This document shows positions 18,449-26,856 of a DNA stretch of 64,000 nucleotides, piece by piece (position 1 is the stretch's first letter; every line of letters begins with the position of its first letter). Location: contig NZ_CAHJXQ010000001.1 of assembly GCF_903645325.1 (NCBI RefSeq), forward strand, positions 611,536-675,535, in the 5' to 3' direction. This stretch comes from Microbacterium tenebrionis. Its GTDB lineage: Bacteria > Actinomycetota > Actinomycetes > Actinomycetales > Microbacteriaceae. The notes beneath the pieces are model-generated. The model saw only the letters and a program-made list of their open reading frames with translations. It ran no database searches and was not told where the DNA came from. The position numbers and the translations under genes are program-made.

Positions 18449-18895
18449 GTGACGGATCAAGCTCCGGTGCAGTTCTCCGAGGACCGCCGCCAACATCTGG
18501 CCTTCATTCAGACGGCGATTGGGCGGATGTCCTCCGCATCGGCCGTTGCCAAGGGATGGGCGCTGACAATCGCGACCGCTGCATACGGCTACGCCGGCAC
18601 GAACTCATCGGCTGTGGTGGCGTTGTTGGGTATGTTCGCGGTGCTGCTGTTCGCCGCCGTTGACGCCCGTTATCTTCGCGAGGAACGCAAGTATCGGTTG
18701 CTGTTCGACGCGGCCCGAGATGAGGCCGTTGACGTCTACGAGATGAACGCGACCCGGTACTGCGGAACCCTCACTCGCGCCCAATGCGAGTCGATCGGAT
18801 GGGGCAAGGTGGTGTGGTCATGGTCCGTGCGTGACTACTACGGCATCATCCTGCTGGTGGGCCTGGCTGTCTTGGTGTGGCTTCACTGCCGATAG
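18449..18895 (+). CDS. Small membrane protein, SLATT-like or TIR-associated 2TM candidate
   Basis: 148 residues from GTG 18449 with GAGGGGGC upstream. After a soluble N-terminus ('DRRQHLAFIQTAIGRMSSASAVAKGW') come hydrophobic segments at about 37-50 and 54-72, a charged 'DARYLREERKYRLLFDAARD' loop, and a third hydrophobic segment at about 129-147. The 'HLxFIQ..I.RM' plus 'DARYLREER' pattern resembles small membrane proteins that I recall beside TIR-domain genes in other bacteria; this is memory, not a search. It is divergent from the NACHT gene (171-base gap) and its 3' end overlaps the HIT gene by 50 bases on the other strand. A membrane-damaging effector is a reasonable hypothesis. Confidence 0.6.
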   Translation: MTDQAPVQFSEDRRQHLAFIQTAIGRMSSASAVAKGWALTIATAAYGYAGTNSSAVVALLGMFAVLLFAAVDARYLREERKYRLLFDAARDEAVDVYEMNATRYCGTLTRAQCESIGWGKVVWSWSVRDYYGIILLVGLAVLVWLHCR

Positions 18896-19331
18896 CCCGA
18901 CAAGCCGCCCGCAACACCTCCCAGGCATCGTCTTTCTGCGCCTCGCTGTAGTTACTCTCCGGGGGCCAAATCCGTCCGATGCGATCACCCTCGGTGCGCG
19001 GCACCAGGTGCACATGCACGTGCAGAACACTCTGGCTGGCCGCCTCACCGTTTGACTGGATGACGTTCAACCCGTCCGGGTGCAGGCTGTCGCGGATCGC
19101 GGTCGCGATCCGCAGTGCGGTCACGCTGAGCTGCTGGGCCTGGACGTCTGTGAGATGCCAGATGTCGGGAACATGTGCACGGGGGATGACCATAATGTGG
19201 CCTAGTACGGCTGGCTCGGTGGGGAAGAAGGCGACCGTGTGCTCATCCCGGTAAACCTCGCGGGCGTCCGGATCGTCACGGTCAACAATCTCGCAGAACG
19301 GGCACTCTTCCTCCCCGCCGGCCGTGCTCAT
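18846..19331 (-). CDS. HIT-family nucleotide hydrolase
   Basis: 161 residues from ATG 19331, which overlaps the TIR gene's stop as ATGA. It carries a Cys pair ('CPFC', residues 10-13), 'GHIMVIPRAHV' and the catalytic histidine triad 'QSVLHVHVHLVPR'. HIT hydrolases act on nucleotide phosphoramidates or dinucleoside polyphosphates. The tail to 18846 is Pro/Gly-rich and overlaps the convergent membrane-protein gene. Translational coupling to a TIR protein, a family that makes nucleotide signals from NAD+, makes a role in producing or removing such a signal attractive but unproven. Confidence 0.85.
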   Translation of the reverse strand: MSTAGGEEECPFCEIVDRDDPDAREVYRDEHTVAFFPTEPAVLGHIMVIPRAHVPDIWHLTDVQAQQLSVTALRIATAIRDSLHPDGLNVIQSNGEAASQSVLHVHVHLVPRTEGDRIGRIWPPESNYSEAQKDDAWEVLRAACRAIGSEATPRQPGPPAG

Positions 19332-19813
19332 GAGCGGGCGTACGCCTGGTCGACCCAGCTGGACAGATTTGCTTTGATGCTTGCGTGAACCTCTTTGCTG
19401 GTCGAACCGCCGGGAGTGATGACCTTCACATAGTCGGAAATCTTGGTTCCATCCTTCAACGAAACCTTCTCGAAGGGGTTCACGCCTGCGGTGGCGGTGT
19501 TGCCAGACGAATCGGCGAGGCCATTGATGCGGATGCCAATGAGCGGCTTCTTCGCATTCCACGCCTTACGAATCTCGTAGTCCACCCACGGGCGGTCGGC
19601 CGTCTCTGACCCGATCAACACGACCACGGCCTTCTTGTAGGCCATCTGGTCGTCTATCCACTTCTCAATCGCGGCCTTGCCCTTCTTCTTCACCTCCTCC
19701 CATTCCTGGGAGTTCAGCAGCGGCTGACCCTCGACAACACCCATGTTGATGATCTGCTGAACCCGCCACGCATCGTTGTCGTAGTGGAAGCTGTAGAACA
19801 CTGACTTGGCCAT
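19328..19813 (-). CDS. TIR-like domain protein (DUF1863, ThsB type)
   Basis: 161 residues starting MAKSVFYSFHYDNDAWRVQQI, the classic start of MTH538-type TIR-like proteins (DUF1863), the domain found in Thoeris ThsB. Other family stretches: 'IEKWIDDQMAYKKAVVVLIGSET' and 'WVDYEIRKAWNAKKPLIGIRI', whose Glu is the candidate catalytic acid. The protein is nearly all TIR domain, with no attached effector. The start is supported by GAGAGG nine bases upstream. It is the first gene of a two-gene operon with the HIT hydrolase. No ThsA (SIR2-SLOG or macro) gene is nearby. Confidence 0.82.
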   Translation of the reverse strand: MAKSVFYSFHYDNDAWRVQQIINMGVVEGQPLLNSQEWEEVKKKGKAAIEKWIDDQMAYKKAVVVLIGSETADRPWVDYEIRKAWNAKKPLIGIRINGLADSSGNTATAGVNPFEKVSLKDGTKISDYVKVITPGGSTSKEVHASIKANLSSWVDQAYARS

Positions 19814-20015
19814 TTCGTCCTCTCTATGCGACCTCGTTGGCGCCCTTCCAGGCTACCGGCGGGAAGTGACATGCGAAGGGGGCAATGCGTCGTCGGTGGC
19901 TGGCCGTCGAACTCTGATGCGCGCAGAACGGTGCGTGACCAGCGATGTCCTGCCCCTGCCCCTGCCCCTGTCCATGCCTACGCCGCAGATAGATGCAGCG
20001 TGAGTCGGTAGCGTC

Positions 20016-20903
20016 GTGTTCATGACGATCGCTCCGTGCCCCTTCTGCGGTTCGCTGGGCCGCAAGTCCAAGGAGCATCGCATCCCGGAGTCGTGGAAGC
20101 CTTACTTTCACCTCGTGTCCGAGGTCGTCCACAGCACGTCGATTGCGGGCGAGGTGCAACCTCCGCGTTCAAGTAGTCGCACTCAACTCGACTTCCAGTA
20201 CGGAGGTATCTGCGAAGCCTGCAACAACGGGTGGATGCGTGAGATTGATGAGGCTGCAATGGTCCGTCTGGTCAATCTGGCGTGGGCGAAGACGACGGAG
20301 ATTCCATCGTCTGAGGTCTTGACGGTGATGCGGTCCGTCGTGCGTGCGGCGCTGGTCACGGCGTGGGGCAAGCGGCGGATCGGTGGTCATCCGGAGGCCT
20401 CAGCGGAGGAGTTCTATCGGACTCGCCTGCCGCCGCCCGGAACCCATGTGTTCATGGGTTTCTCCGACTGGATCTTCCTACACGCGGCCGGGCATCACGC
20501 GGTCTGGCCTGTCGATCCAGATGTCGTCGGAGGCGTTCACATCGTGGCGTGGGGCCTTGAACGTCTTTACACGATCGTGGTGTTTCCGAAGGACGGCGAC
20601 CTGGTGATGGCCGGGCAGACTGCCGCCGCGATCCGTCGTACAAGCAAGGGGGTTCTTCGCGAAGTATGGCCGCACGCGCCTGGTCGGCCGATTGTTGTCC
20701 CCCTTGCTCGATCTGGGGAACTTGATCGAGTATTCGCCGCCCGTGTAACCCAGGCGCGGCCGCTGTTGCTGAACGAGGCGCCTGTGATCCCTTCCGAAGA
20801 CCCTCCGAACATCGTGGCTCGGAATGAGGGCCGTGATCCGATGGACTTGCTTGCTGAGTATGTTCGCCCGCCGACGAAGGCCCCGCCGTCGCTTCCGACA
20901 TGA
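20016..20903 (+). CDS. HNH-like zinc-binding protein, possible nuclease
   Basis: 295 residues from GTG 20016, or 293 from ATG 20022; neither start has a strong ribosome site. The N-terminal 75 residues look like a zinc-bound HNH domain: 'CPFCG', then 'KSKEHRIPESW' with the candidate catalytic His, and 'GGICEACNNGWMREID' supplying the second Cys pair and a metal-binding Asn. The remaining about 220 residues are unrecognised. It lies next to the TIR/HIT/membrane genes and might be part of the defence block, but transcription is separate. Confidence 0.6.
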   Translation: MFMTIAPCPFCGSLGRKSKEHRIPESWKPYFHLVSEVVHSTSIAGEVQPPRSSSRTQLDFQYGGICEACNNGWMREIDEAAMVRLVNLAWAKTTEIPSSEVLTVMRSVVRAALVTAWGKRRIGGHPEASAEEFYRTRLPPPGTHVFMGFSDWIFLHAAGHHAVWPVDPDVVGGVHIVAWGLERLYTIVVFPKDGDLVMAGQTAAAIRRTSKGVLREVWPHAPGRPIVVPLARSGELDRVFAARVTQARPLLLNEAPVIPSEDPPNIVARNEGRDPMDLLAEYVRPPTKAPPSLPT

Positions 20904-20907
20904 CGAT

Positions 20908-21069
20908 TCACCGAGTGTCGGCGAACGGGTCCACGACGGTGTGGACTCCGTGGGCGGGACAGATGAATGAGACCCGGATGCCAGCACCGGCGCTGTCGAA
21001 TGGTGCGGGCTCGCAGTCGAGCCCGCATTGAGGGCAGATGCGGTAGTCGTCTCCATCGGGGATGAACAC
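20908..21069 (-). CDS. Small zinc-ribbon protein
   Basis: A 53-residue frame on the minus strand from GTG 21069, too short for most gene callers: it reads MFIPDGDDYRICPQCGLDCE and later 'FICPAHGVHTVVDPF'. The CPxCG and CPxHG pairs form a plausible zinc ribbon. It is tail-to-tail with the HNH-like gene (four bases between the two stops). No strong ribosome site was seen. Confidence 0.55.
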   Translation of the reverse strand: MFIPDGDDYRICPQCGLDCEPAPFDSAGAGIRVSFICPAHGVHTVVDPFADTR

Positions 21070-21118
21070 GCTTCGAGCGTACTGACCCGCCCGAAGACGG
21101 GCCTTCTCATGCGGGCTT

Positions 21119-21490
21119 CTATGCCCCGATAGTTGCGTAGCGTGCGGACTTCATCGCGTCGCTTTGCCGGCGGACACGGCGGCGTTCGGCGGCTTCGTGG
21201 ATGCGGGCGCGGATCAGGTGGGTGAGGCTGACGGGCCCGATGAGGATGAACTTGAGTGCGTTCCAGATGAACAGGATCACGAGGAGGTTGAGCCAGCCGG
21301 GTCCGCCGTCTGCGATGAGGTTGGTGCAGATGTTCGCGGCGAGCAGGTAGGGGGCGGCGAGGAGCATCGCGGGCAGGCCCCATTTGAGGCCGCGGCGGGT
21401 GCGGATGCGGTCGAGCAGGATGTTGGTGGGCATGTAGCGGCGCAGGAAGTAGCGGGTGCGGACGCTGGCCGCCCAGAGCAGTCGGAACAT
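21119..21490 (-). CDS. Conserved small membrane protein of actinobacterial mobile elements
   Basis: 123 residues from ATG 21490, starting MFRLLWAASVRTRYFLRRYM. Two hydrophobic segments: about 40-60 ('GLPAMLLAAPYLLAANICTN') and 66-90 ('GWLNLLVILFIWNALKFILIG'). The C-terminal 30 residues are basic. Proteins of this kind next to relaxase genes are often labelled sulfate permease in databases (my recollection), but nothing here supports transport of sulfate. Position directly downstream of the relaxase suggests a transfer-related role. Confidence 0.65.
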   Translation of the reverse strand: MFRLLWAASVRTRYFLRRYMPTNILLDRIRTRRGLKWGLPAMLLAAPYLLAANICTNLIADGGPGWLNLLVILFIWNALKFILIGPVSLTHLIRARIHEAAERRRVRRQSDAMKSARYATIGA

Positions 21491-21668
21491 GGTCGGGCCT
21501 CTCATCAGGACGTGTTTCTCCGTCGAGGAGGCAGGAACTGTGATGAGTGGCCCCGAAGGGACTGTCCCGAAGGACCCGCAGAGATGTGAAACGCTGCCTC
21601 CCTTCCAGGGTACGACTTCCCGGCGACATTCGTAAGGGCAGTCGCGGGTTCCGTCCGATGGCAGGGCG

Positions 21669-24600
21669 CTACAGTCTCGGCCCGAGCGGTCGCGTCGCGG
21701 TGCGTCGAGGCTGTTCGCGTTCGGTTCGGCCGGTGCCGGCCAGCGCGAGGGCCCGGTCGAGTGCCGCCCGGGCGCGGGCGGCGTCGATCTTCTGCGCGTC
21801 GTCCTCGGCCGGCGCGCCCAACGGTGAGGCATCCGTGATGCCGTAGCGGTCGCGGTACGCGGTGACGGTGCGGGCGGCCTGCCGCCACGCGGCCGCGGTG
21901 CGGGGCTGCTTCGGTGGAGCGCCGAGAGTCTTGGTCCAGCCGTCGTGTTCGGTGAGCGCCGCGTCCAGGAGTGCGTCGGTTCGGGCCTCGATGAGGTCGC
22001 GGCGCTCGGTGAGCGCGTGGTGGAACTCGGCGCTCATGGTGCCGGTGGCCTCGGGGATCAGCCCGGCGATCAGCCGCGGTGTCTTCCTGACTCGCCCCGA
22101 TCCCGCCGGCCGCTGCGCGGCGTGGGCGAGACGGTAGTGGAGGACGGCGGCGATGTCGTCGGCGTCCCGGAACCCGCGCGCTCGCACCAGGCGCGGCACC
22201 AGGCTTTCGATGTCGTGATGGTTCGCCTCGGCACGGCGCAGCTCTGCGGTGAGCGCCCCGAACGCCGGGGAATGGATCGCGGCCTCTGTCTCCTCGTCGG
22301 TGAGCCCGGAGGAGGAGACGAGCGTGACCCAGCGGTCACGTTGCGCGGCGGCGGCGATCGTCTCGTACTCGGCGGCGAGCTGGCCGATGTTCGCCCAGGC
22401 GTCCTGCTCGGCGGTGATGGTCTCGTGGGCGGAGAGCTCGGCACCGACGTGTGAGAGCACTCCGAACAGCACGCTTCGGGCGGTCGCTTCGGTGTTGTCG
22501 CCGGGGTGCGGGCCGTCGTGGGAGTCATCGGGCTTGTCGATGGCGACGTAGGCAACATTCGTCTGCCGTCCTCGGGTGAGCGCGACATACAGGTTCTCCC
22601 TGGTCATGCTCCCGTCGACCAGCACGTGCGCGGCGTCGACGGTGATGCCCTGCGCCCGGTGAGAGGTCACCGCGTAGCCCAGGTCCAGGTCCTCGGCCAC
22701 ATAGTCGGCGGGGAGGACGACCGATCCGCCCCAGCGGGCCGTGGCGCGGCGCAGCGTGAGCGACCCGTCGTCGCGGACCTCGGTGACCGTCCACCTGTCC
22801 CCGTTGCGCACCCACCCGCGTCCCGCGCGCAGGCGGCGGTCGTTGCTGCGGGTGATGACGGAATCGCCGACTGCGGCGCGGGTGCTGTCGTGGAGCTCGA
22901 CTTCGCGGCGGGGGTTCACGGTGCCGTCGAGGATCAGATCGGTGCGGGCGCGCTGGTTGAGGGCGAGGACGGATTCGTTCGAGTCAGAGACCAGCACTGT
23001 CGCCCGGCCCGCTTGCCGGTCAGCCCGCCAGGCGGCGTAGGCGGCATCGACCATCGCCTCAGTCTCCCCGCCCTGGATGCGGTCGTGGTCGAGATAGGTG
23101 TCGATGACTTCGGTGCGGCCATGCCGCAGGCCCAGGGAAGCGGTCTTCTCCCACTCGTTGACGAACCTGTGCACGTCGACCAGCTCGGGGGCATCCTCGC
23201 GGTCGTGGACGAGCAGCGAGAACGCACCGCCGGCATCGACGGACTGGAGCTGTGCATGGTCGCCGGCCAGCAACACCTTCGCCCCCGCGCCGGCGGCAAG
23301 GCTGGTGATGCGGTCGAGGGAGAGGGTGCCGGCGAGGGAGGCTTCGTCCACGATGACGAGCTGCCCCATACCGAACGTGTCGCCGTACATGAGGTGGTTC
23401 TGCCACCACTTTGCGGTGTTCTCGGTCTGGATGCCGAGGTCGTCGGCGAGGACCTGCGCGGCGACCGCGGACGGCGCGAGCCCGACCACGGCCCCTCGTC
23501 CGTGCTCGTGTTCCCACGCACGCCGCAGCGCGGACATGGCCGTGGTCTTGCCCGCGCCGGCGGGGCCGACGAGGACATCGACGAGTCGGCCGGAGACGGC
23601 GACCTTTGCCAGCGCGGCGGCTTGGTCGTCACCGAGGGTGTGGCCCTTCTGGTCCGGCCGCGCCGCGATCTTCTCGACGGTGGAAAGCGGAACGGTCGGG
23701 CCGGTGGTCGTGTGGGCACGCTCGAGGAGGCGGTCTTCGGCGGCCAGCAACGAATCGGAGGAGAACACTGCCGAGTGCTTCGGCCGGAACACGCTGGTCC
23801 CGTCCGGCCGGCGGAACACGGCCGGGCTCGATGCGAGCTCGGGCGGGGTCAGCCGCAGGGAGGCGGCTTCGGCGGCGTCCACGACCATGCCGACGATCGC
23901 TTCCCGATCCGTGGTGGACGCGAACCTGTAGCGCATCGTCTGCCGGGCCGCCTCGGCCGTAAGGTTCCACCGCCGCCACGTCGACCGCTTCTCACCGACG
24001 ACATCCACGACCGACTGCCCGAGCGTGCCGATCACGTCCAACGGCACGTCATCCGCGCGCAGCAGCAGAGGCGCGTCGTTCGCCGTCACGATGCGCGCCC
24101 AAGAAGTTGCGTTCTGCCCGAGGATGTGCCCCGCCCGCTCCCGCCACTCGGCAGTCAGGTCCGCGAGGGAGCGGACCTGCTTCTCCGGGCGGGTGCTGAG
24201 CGTGGCCTGCGCGCGCAGTTTGATGATCGTCGCCGCAGACGGCTGCCGACCATGCCGGGCGACATACTCGGCGATCAGCCGATCCTTCTCGACCTCGATG
24301 TGCCGGGACCGGGACGAGAACTCCGCGACCAGCTCCTCCGGCACCGAGGCGACCGCCCAGGCCGGGTTGCGGTCGCGACCCATCTCCCGCGCCTCCCACT
24401 CCACACCAAACGTCCGGGTCAGGTGGTCGGCGAACACCGCCTCGTGCAGCTCGGAGAGCGCGACGGTGGCGGCGTGCATTGGACGCCCGTCGAGAGAGCG
24501 CCATTTGCCGTCGAGGACGGTCTGCACCTTGTTCGAGATGACGACGTGCGTGTGCAGGTGCGGGTCACCGGCTCGGGAGTCGTAGTGGTCGAACGCGGTG

Positions 24601-25226
24601 GCGATCAGCCCGTGGACATCGACCTGCGCAACCGCGCCGGCGCGGCCGGTTGCACCGGAGCGGGTGGCTGCAACCTCCCGCTCCATGAACGCAACCACCT
24701 CTGCAACCGCCGCATGGTGCGCGTCCGCGATCAGCGCTTGCGTCCCGGCGTCGGCAACCGCCCACAACACGGAGGCGGACTTCGGCACTGAGAACGTGAA
24801 GTCGTATCCCGCGACCGCGCGGCGCGTCCCGCGCGCCGCCTCCTCGGCCTGGATCGCTGCGACCGCCTCGGTCCGGGTGGCCGGCCCGATCGTCGGATCG
24901 AGGGCCGAGACACGCTCCGCGACGCGCTCGGCCACCGGCCGGTACTCGGGGTAGGCGCGACCCAACGGTGCCCCGGTGATCGGGTCACGGCCCATGCCGA
25001 CCAAGAGCTGGAGCTGGGCTTCGGAGACCTGATCGCCCTGGGCGATCTGCCCGCCACCGAGAGTCCCCACGCCGGAACCGAGCCAGAAACCGGGCGGGCT
25101 TCCCTCCTCGGCGTAGTAGCGCGTCAACGGCGTCGAGAGCGACCTGTCCCCGTCGCCCGCCGCGACGGTGCGCAGCAGGTACTTATAGCCGTCACCCGCC
25201 GACATCACACGCATCGAGACCGTCAC
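21669..25226 (-). CDS. MobF-family relaxase with RecD-like helicase domain (TrwC/TraA type)
   Basis: 1185 residues. The N-terminal relaxase domain has the tandem tyrosines YY at 37-38 (candidate nicking residues) and the HUH histidine cluster 'GDPHLHTHVVI' at 223-227. A helicase domain follows: Walker A 'VGPAGAGKTT' at about 553-562, Walker B 'LVIVDEASLAGT', and a C-terminal 'AVTSHRAQGITVDAAHVLV' motif typical of RecD/TraI helicases. GTG at 25226 is favoured by GGGAGG upstream; ATG 25214 is an alternative. It would nick at oriT, stay bound to the strand and unwind it for conjugative transfer. It runs opposite to the main transfer operon. Confidence 0.92.
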   Translation of the reverse strand: MTVSMRVMSAGDGYKYLLRTVAAGDGDRSLSTPLTRYYAEEGSPPGFWLGSGVGTLGGGQIAQGDQVSEAQLQLLVGMGRDPITGAPLGRAYPEYRPVAERVAERVSALDPTIGPATRTEAVAAIQAEEAARGTRRAVAGYDFTFSVPKSASVLWAVADAGTQALIADAHHAAVAEVVAFMEREVAATRSGATGRAGAVAQVDVHGLIATAFDHYDSRAGDPHLHTHVVISNKVQTVLDGKWRSLDGRPMHAATVALSELHEAVFADHLTRTFGVEWEAREMGRDRNPAWAVASVPEELVAEFSSRSRHIEVEKDRLIAEYVARHGRQPSAATIIKLRAQATLSTRPEKQVRSLADLTAEWRERAGHILGQNATSWARIVTANDAPLLLRADDVPLDVIGTLGQSVVDVVGEKRSTWRRWNLTAEAARQTMRYRFASTTDREAIVGMVVDAAEAASLRLTPPELASSPAVFRRPDGTSVFRPKHSAVFSSDSLLAAEDRLLERAHTTTGPTVPLSTVEKIAARPDQKGHTLGDDQAAALAKVAVSGRLVDVLVGPAGAGKTTAMSALRRAWEHEHGRGAVVGLAPSAVAAQVLADDLGIQTENTAKWWQNHLMYGDTFGMGQLVIVDEASLAGTLSLDRITSLAAGAGAKVLLAGDHAQLQSVDAGGAFSLLVHDREDAPELVDVHRFVNEWEKTASLGLRHGRTEVIDTYLDHDRIQGGETEAMVDAAYAAWRADRQAGRATVLVSDSNESVLALNQRARTDLILDGTVNPRREVELHDSTRAAVGDSVITRSNDRRLRAGRGWVRNGDRWTVTEVRDDGSLTLRRATARWGGSVVLPADYVAEDLDLGYAVTSHRAQGITVDAAHVLVDGSMTRENLYVALTRGRQTNVAYVAIDKPDDSHDGPHPGDNTEATARSVLFGVLSHVGAELSAHETITAEQDAWANIGQLAAEYETIAAAAQRDRWVTLVSSSGLTDEETEAAIHSPAFGALTAELRRAEANHHDIESLVPRLVRARGFRDADDIAAVLHYRLAHAAQRPAGSGRVRKTPRLIAGLIPEATGTMSAEFHHALTERRDLIEARTDALLDAALTEHDGWTKTLGAPPKQPRTAAAWRQAARTVTAYRDRYGITDASPLGAPAEDDAQKIDAARARAALDRALALAGTGRTEREQPRRTATRPLGPRL

Positions 25227-25488
25227 TCAGGCCGCCTCCCTCCCGCTCGATGAGGAGGTGGGCGGAGGCGGTCTGTCGCATCAGATTTGACGCGGCGAAT
25301 CGCGCGACGCCCTTGATCTGCAAGACGCGTGGCAGCTCAGAAGCGGAGACGTAAGCGACGGCGCCGGGATTAGACGGCAGGCGGGGTGACGGGGTCCGGG
25401 GAGCGCGGTGAGCACCTGGCAGATGACCAGCCCGGCGTTGAACTCGTGTGCAGAAGATCGCCAGGATCACCCGATCGGCGGAGTCCGT
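25227..25488. other. Intergenic region between relaxase and methyltransferase, candidate oriT zone
   Basis: 262 bases separate the divergent relaxase and methyltransferase genes. Origins of transfer often sit beside the relaxase gene, so this is the natural place to look, but I could not identify a convincing inverted repeat plus nick site. A minus-strand frame here reads partly protein-like ('VLQIKGVARFAASNLMRQTAS') but overlaps the relaxase start and has no supported start codon. Confidence 0.25.
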
Positions 25489-26592
25489 ATGTCAGAAGTC
25501 GAGAACACCAACGACGGTCGCCTACGGGTAGGGTCGCTGTTCTCCGGCTACGGCGGGCTCGACCTCGCCGTCGAGGAAATCTTCGACGCCCGCACCATCT
25601 GGTTCTCCGAAATCAACCAGCCCATCGCCCGCGTCTTCTCCCACCACTGGCCCGACGCCCCCAATCTCGGCGACATCACCACCATCAACTGGAATACCGT
25701 CCCGCCGGTGGACATCCTCTGCGGCGGCTTTCCTTGCCAGGACGTGTCGACGGTCGGGAAGATGGCCGGCCTCAAGCCCGGCACTCGCTCCGGACTCTGG
25801 TCTCACATGGCCGCAGCAATCGATGCTCTGCAACCGGAGTGGGTCGTGATCGAGAACGTCCGCGGGCTGCTATCTGCACCCGCGATCCGCACGATCCCCG
25901 AAGGAGACAACGATGAGCAACGCAACCCCAGAGGTGCAACTCCCAGCGGCGCAACCCCTCGCGGTGTGGAATCCGACTCGTGGCATTTGGGAGAAACCGC
26001 AGCTCGACCTCTTCGGGCAGCAGGAGCAGTTCTGGGAGACCTGGCCGACCTCCGGTATGACGCGCAATGGATCGGTCTACCCGCTTCCCACGTCGGCGCA
26101 CCCCATCCCCGATACCGGGTCTTCATCCTCGCCCACCGCACTCTTCCGAACCCCACTGGCGTCGGACGCTTCACGCGGCGGGGAGAGCTTGCAGCAGGTG
26201 AAAGCGCGCCGTGGCACGATTGCACTGAGCCATCAGATCATCGACCTCGCCCTCCACGGGCCGAACGGCTACCCGCGCCCGGAAGAGTCCGAGAGCCTGT
26301 GGTCGTTGATCGGGCAGCTCTTCGACGCTGGGGACGATACGCCGAAGCTGTGACCCGCTGGGAGCAGATCAGTCGCCGCGCTGCTCCGTCACCGGCGATT
26401 CTGAGCGACGAGACCGGCCCGCGTCCAGCACCCCTATTCGTCGAATGGCTTATGGGGCTACCGTCCGGATGGGTGACCGATGCGTGTCATGCGCTGACCA
26501 CCAACCAACAACTTGCTTCGCTCGGGAATGGTGTTCTCCCGAGGCAAGCTGTCGCGGCTTTGAGAACGGCCTGGGAGATGCTCAATTCCTGA
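25489..26592 (+). CDS. C5 cytosine-specific DNA methyltransferase
   Basis: 367 residues from ATG 25489 (GGCGGAG six bases upstream). Motif I 'RVGSLFSGYGGLDLAVEEI', motif IV 'ILCGGFPCQDVS' with the catalytic Cys, motif VI 'WVVIENVRGLL', motif VIII 'GAPHPRYRVFILAH' and C-terminal motifs 'FVEWLMGLPSGWVTD' and 'QLASLGNGVLPRQAV' are present. No cognate restriction enzyme is visible, so it probably protects the element from host restriction. A second gene is nested out of frame in its target-recognition region (25913-26353). Confidence 0.9.
   Translation: MSEVENTNDGRLRVGSLFSGYGGLDLAVEEIFDARTIWFSEINQPIARVFSHHWPDAPNLGDITTINWNTVPPVDILCGGFPCQDVSTVGKMAGLKPGTRSGLWSHMAAAIDALQPEWVVIENVRGLLSAPAIRTIPEGDNDEQRNPRGATPSGATPRGVESDSWHLGETAARPLRAAGAVLGDLADLRYDAQWIGLPASHVGAPHPRYRVFILAHRTLPNPTGVGRFTRRGELAAGESAPWHDCTEPSDHRPRPPRAERLPAPGRVREPVVVDRAALRRWGRYAEAVTRWEQISRRAAPSPAILSDETGPRPAPLFVEWLMGLPSGWVTDACHALTTNQQLASLGNGVLPRQAVAALRTAWEMLNS
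25913..26353 (+). CDS. Gene nested in another frame within the methyltransferase, phage-like Dcm-associated protein
   Basis: 146 residues in a frame shifted by one base relative to the methyltransferase and lying wholly inside it. ATG 25913 has a near-ideal ribosome site, AAGGAG seven bases upstream. The protein reads MSNATPEVQLPAAQ, then 'WNPTRGIWEKPQLDLFG', 'WETWPTSGMTRNGSVYPLPT' and 'SSSSPTALFRTPLASDASRG'. Proteins with this 'TWPTSG.mRnG' and 'LLPTP' pattern are familiar partners of Dcm genes in actinophages, normally encoded separately. Both frames carry recognisable sequence, so this looks like true dual coding. Function unknown. Confidence 0.65.
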   Translation: MSNATPEVQLPAAQPLAVWNPTRGIWEKPQLDLFGQQEQFWETWPTSGMTRNGSVYPLPTSAHPIPDTGSSSSPTALFRTPLASDASRGGESLQQVKARRGTIALSHQIIDLALHGPNGYPRPEESESLWSLIGQLFDAGDDTPKL

Positions 26593-26856
26593 CAGACTCC
26601 AGCACTGCAAGGACCCGCTCGTTGCCCGCATGCTCACCAAGGCTGAGCGCGGCTAAGCTGCTCCCGGTGCCGCATTCGATCGAGACGCGACAGTCAATGG
26701 ATGGAAACAAGTAGTGGCTCCTGCTGCCTCCGGCGGCGCGGTGCTCGGGCTTTGGTGTTGGGAATGCGTTAGGAACCCGCGACGATCTGCGGGCTTGCTG
26801 CATGAGCTCCGTATGGCGCTCTCGCGGTGGCCTCGTGATCGGGTGAGCATCAGTGC
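26593..26856. other. Intergenic region
   Basis: 264 bases between the methyltransferase and the next gene. No tRNA, terminator or coding frame that I can support. Confidence 0.3.

Noticed and set aside
19948..19972. Tandem CTGCCC-type repeat
   Set aside because: Only three short units in GC-rich DNA, outside any gene; no sign of function and too short to be a CRISPR or satellite.
22506..24791. 761-residue plus-strand open frame
   Set aside because: It is antisense to the MobF relaxase, has repetitive Arg/Gly/Asp composition and no recognisable domain; long shadow frames are expected at this GC content.
25192..25470. Minus-strand 92-residue frame upstream of the relaxase
   Set aside because: It overlaps the relaxase start, its N-terminal half is shadow-like and no ribosome site supports it; part of it could be a gene remnant.
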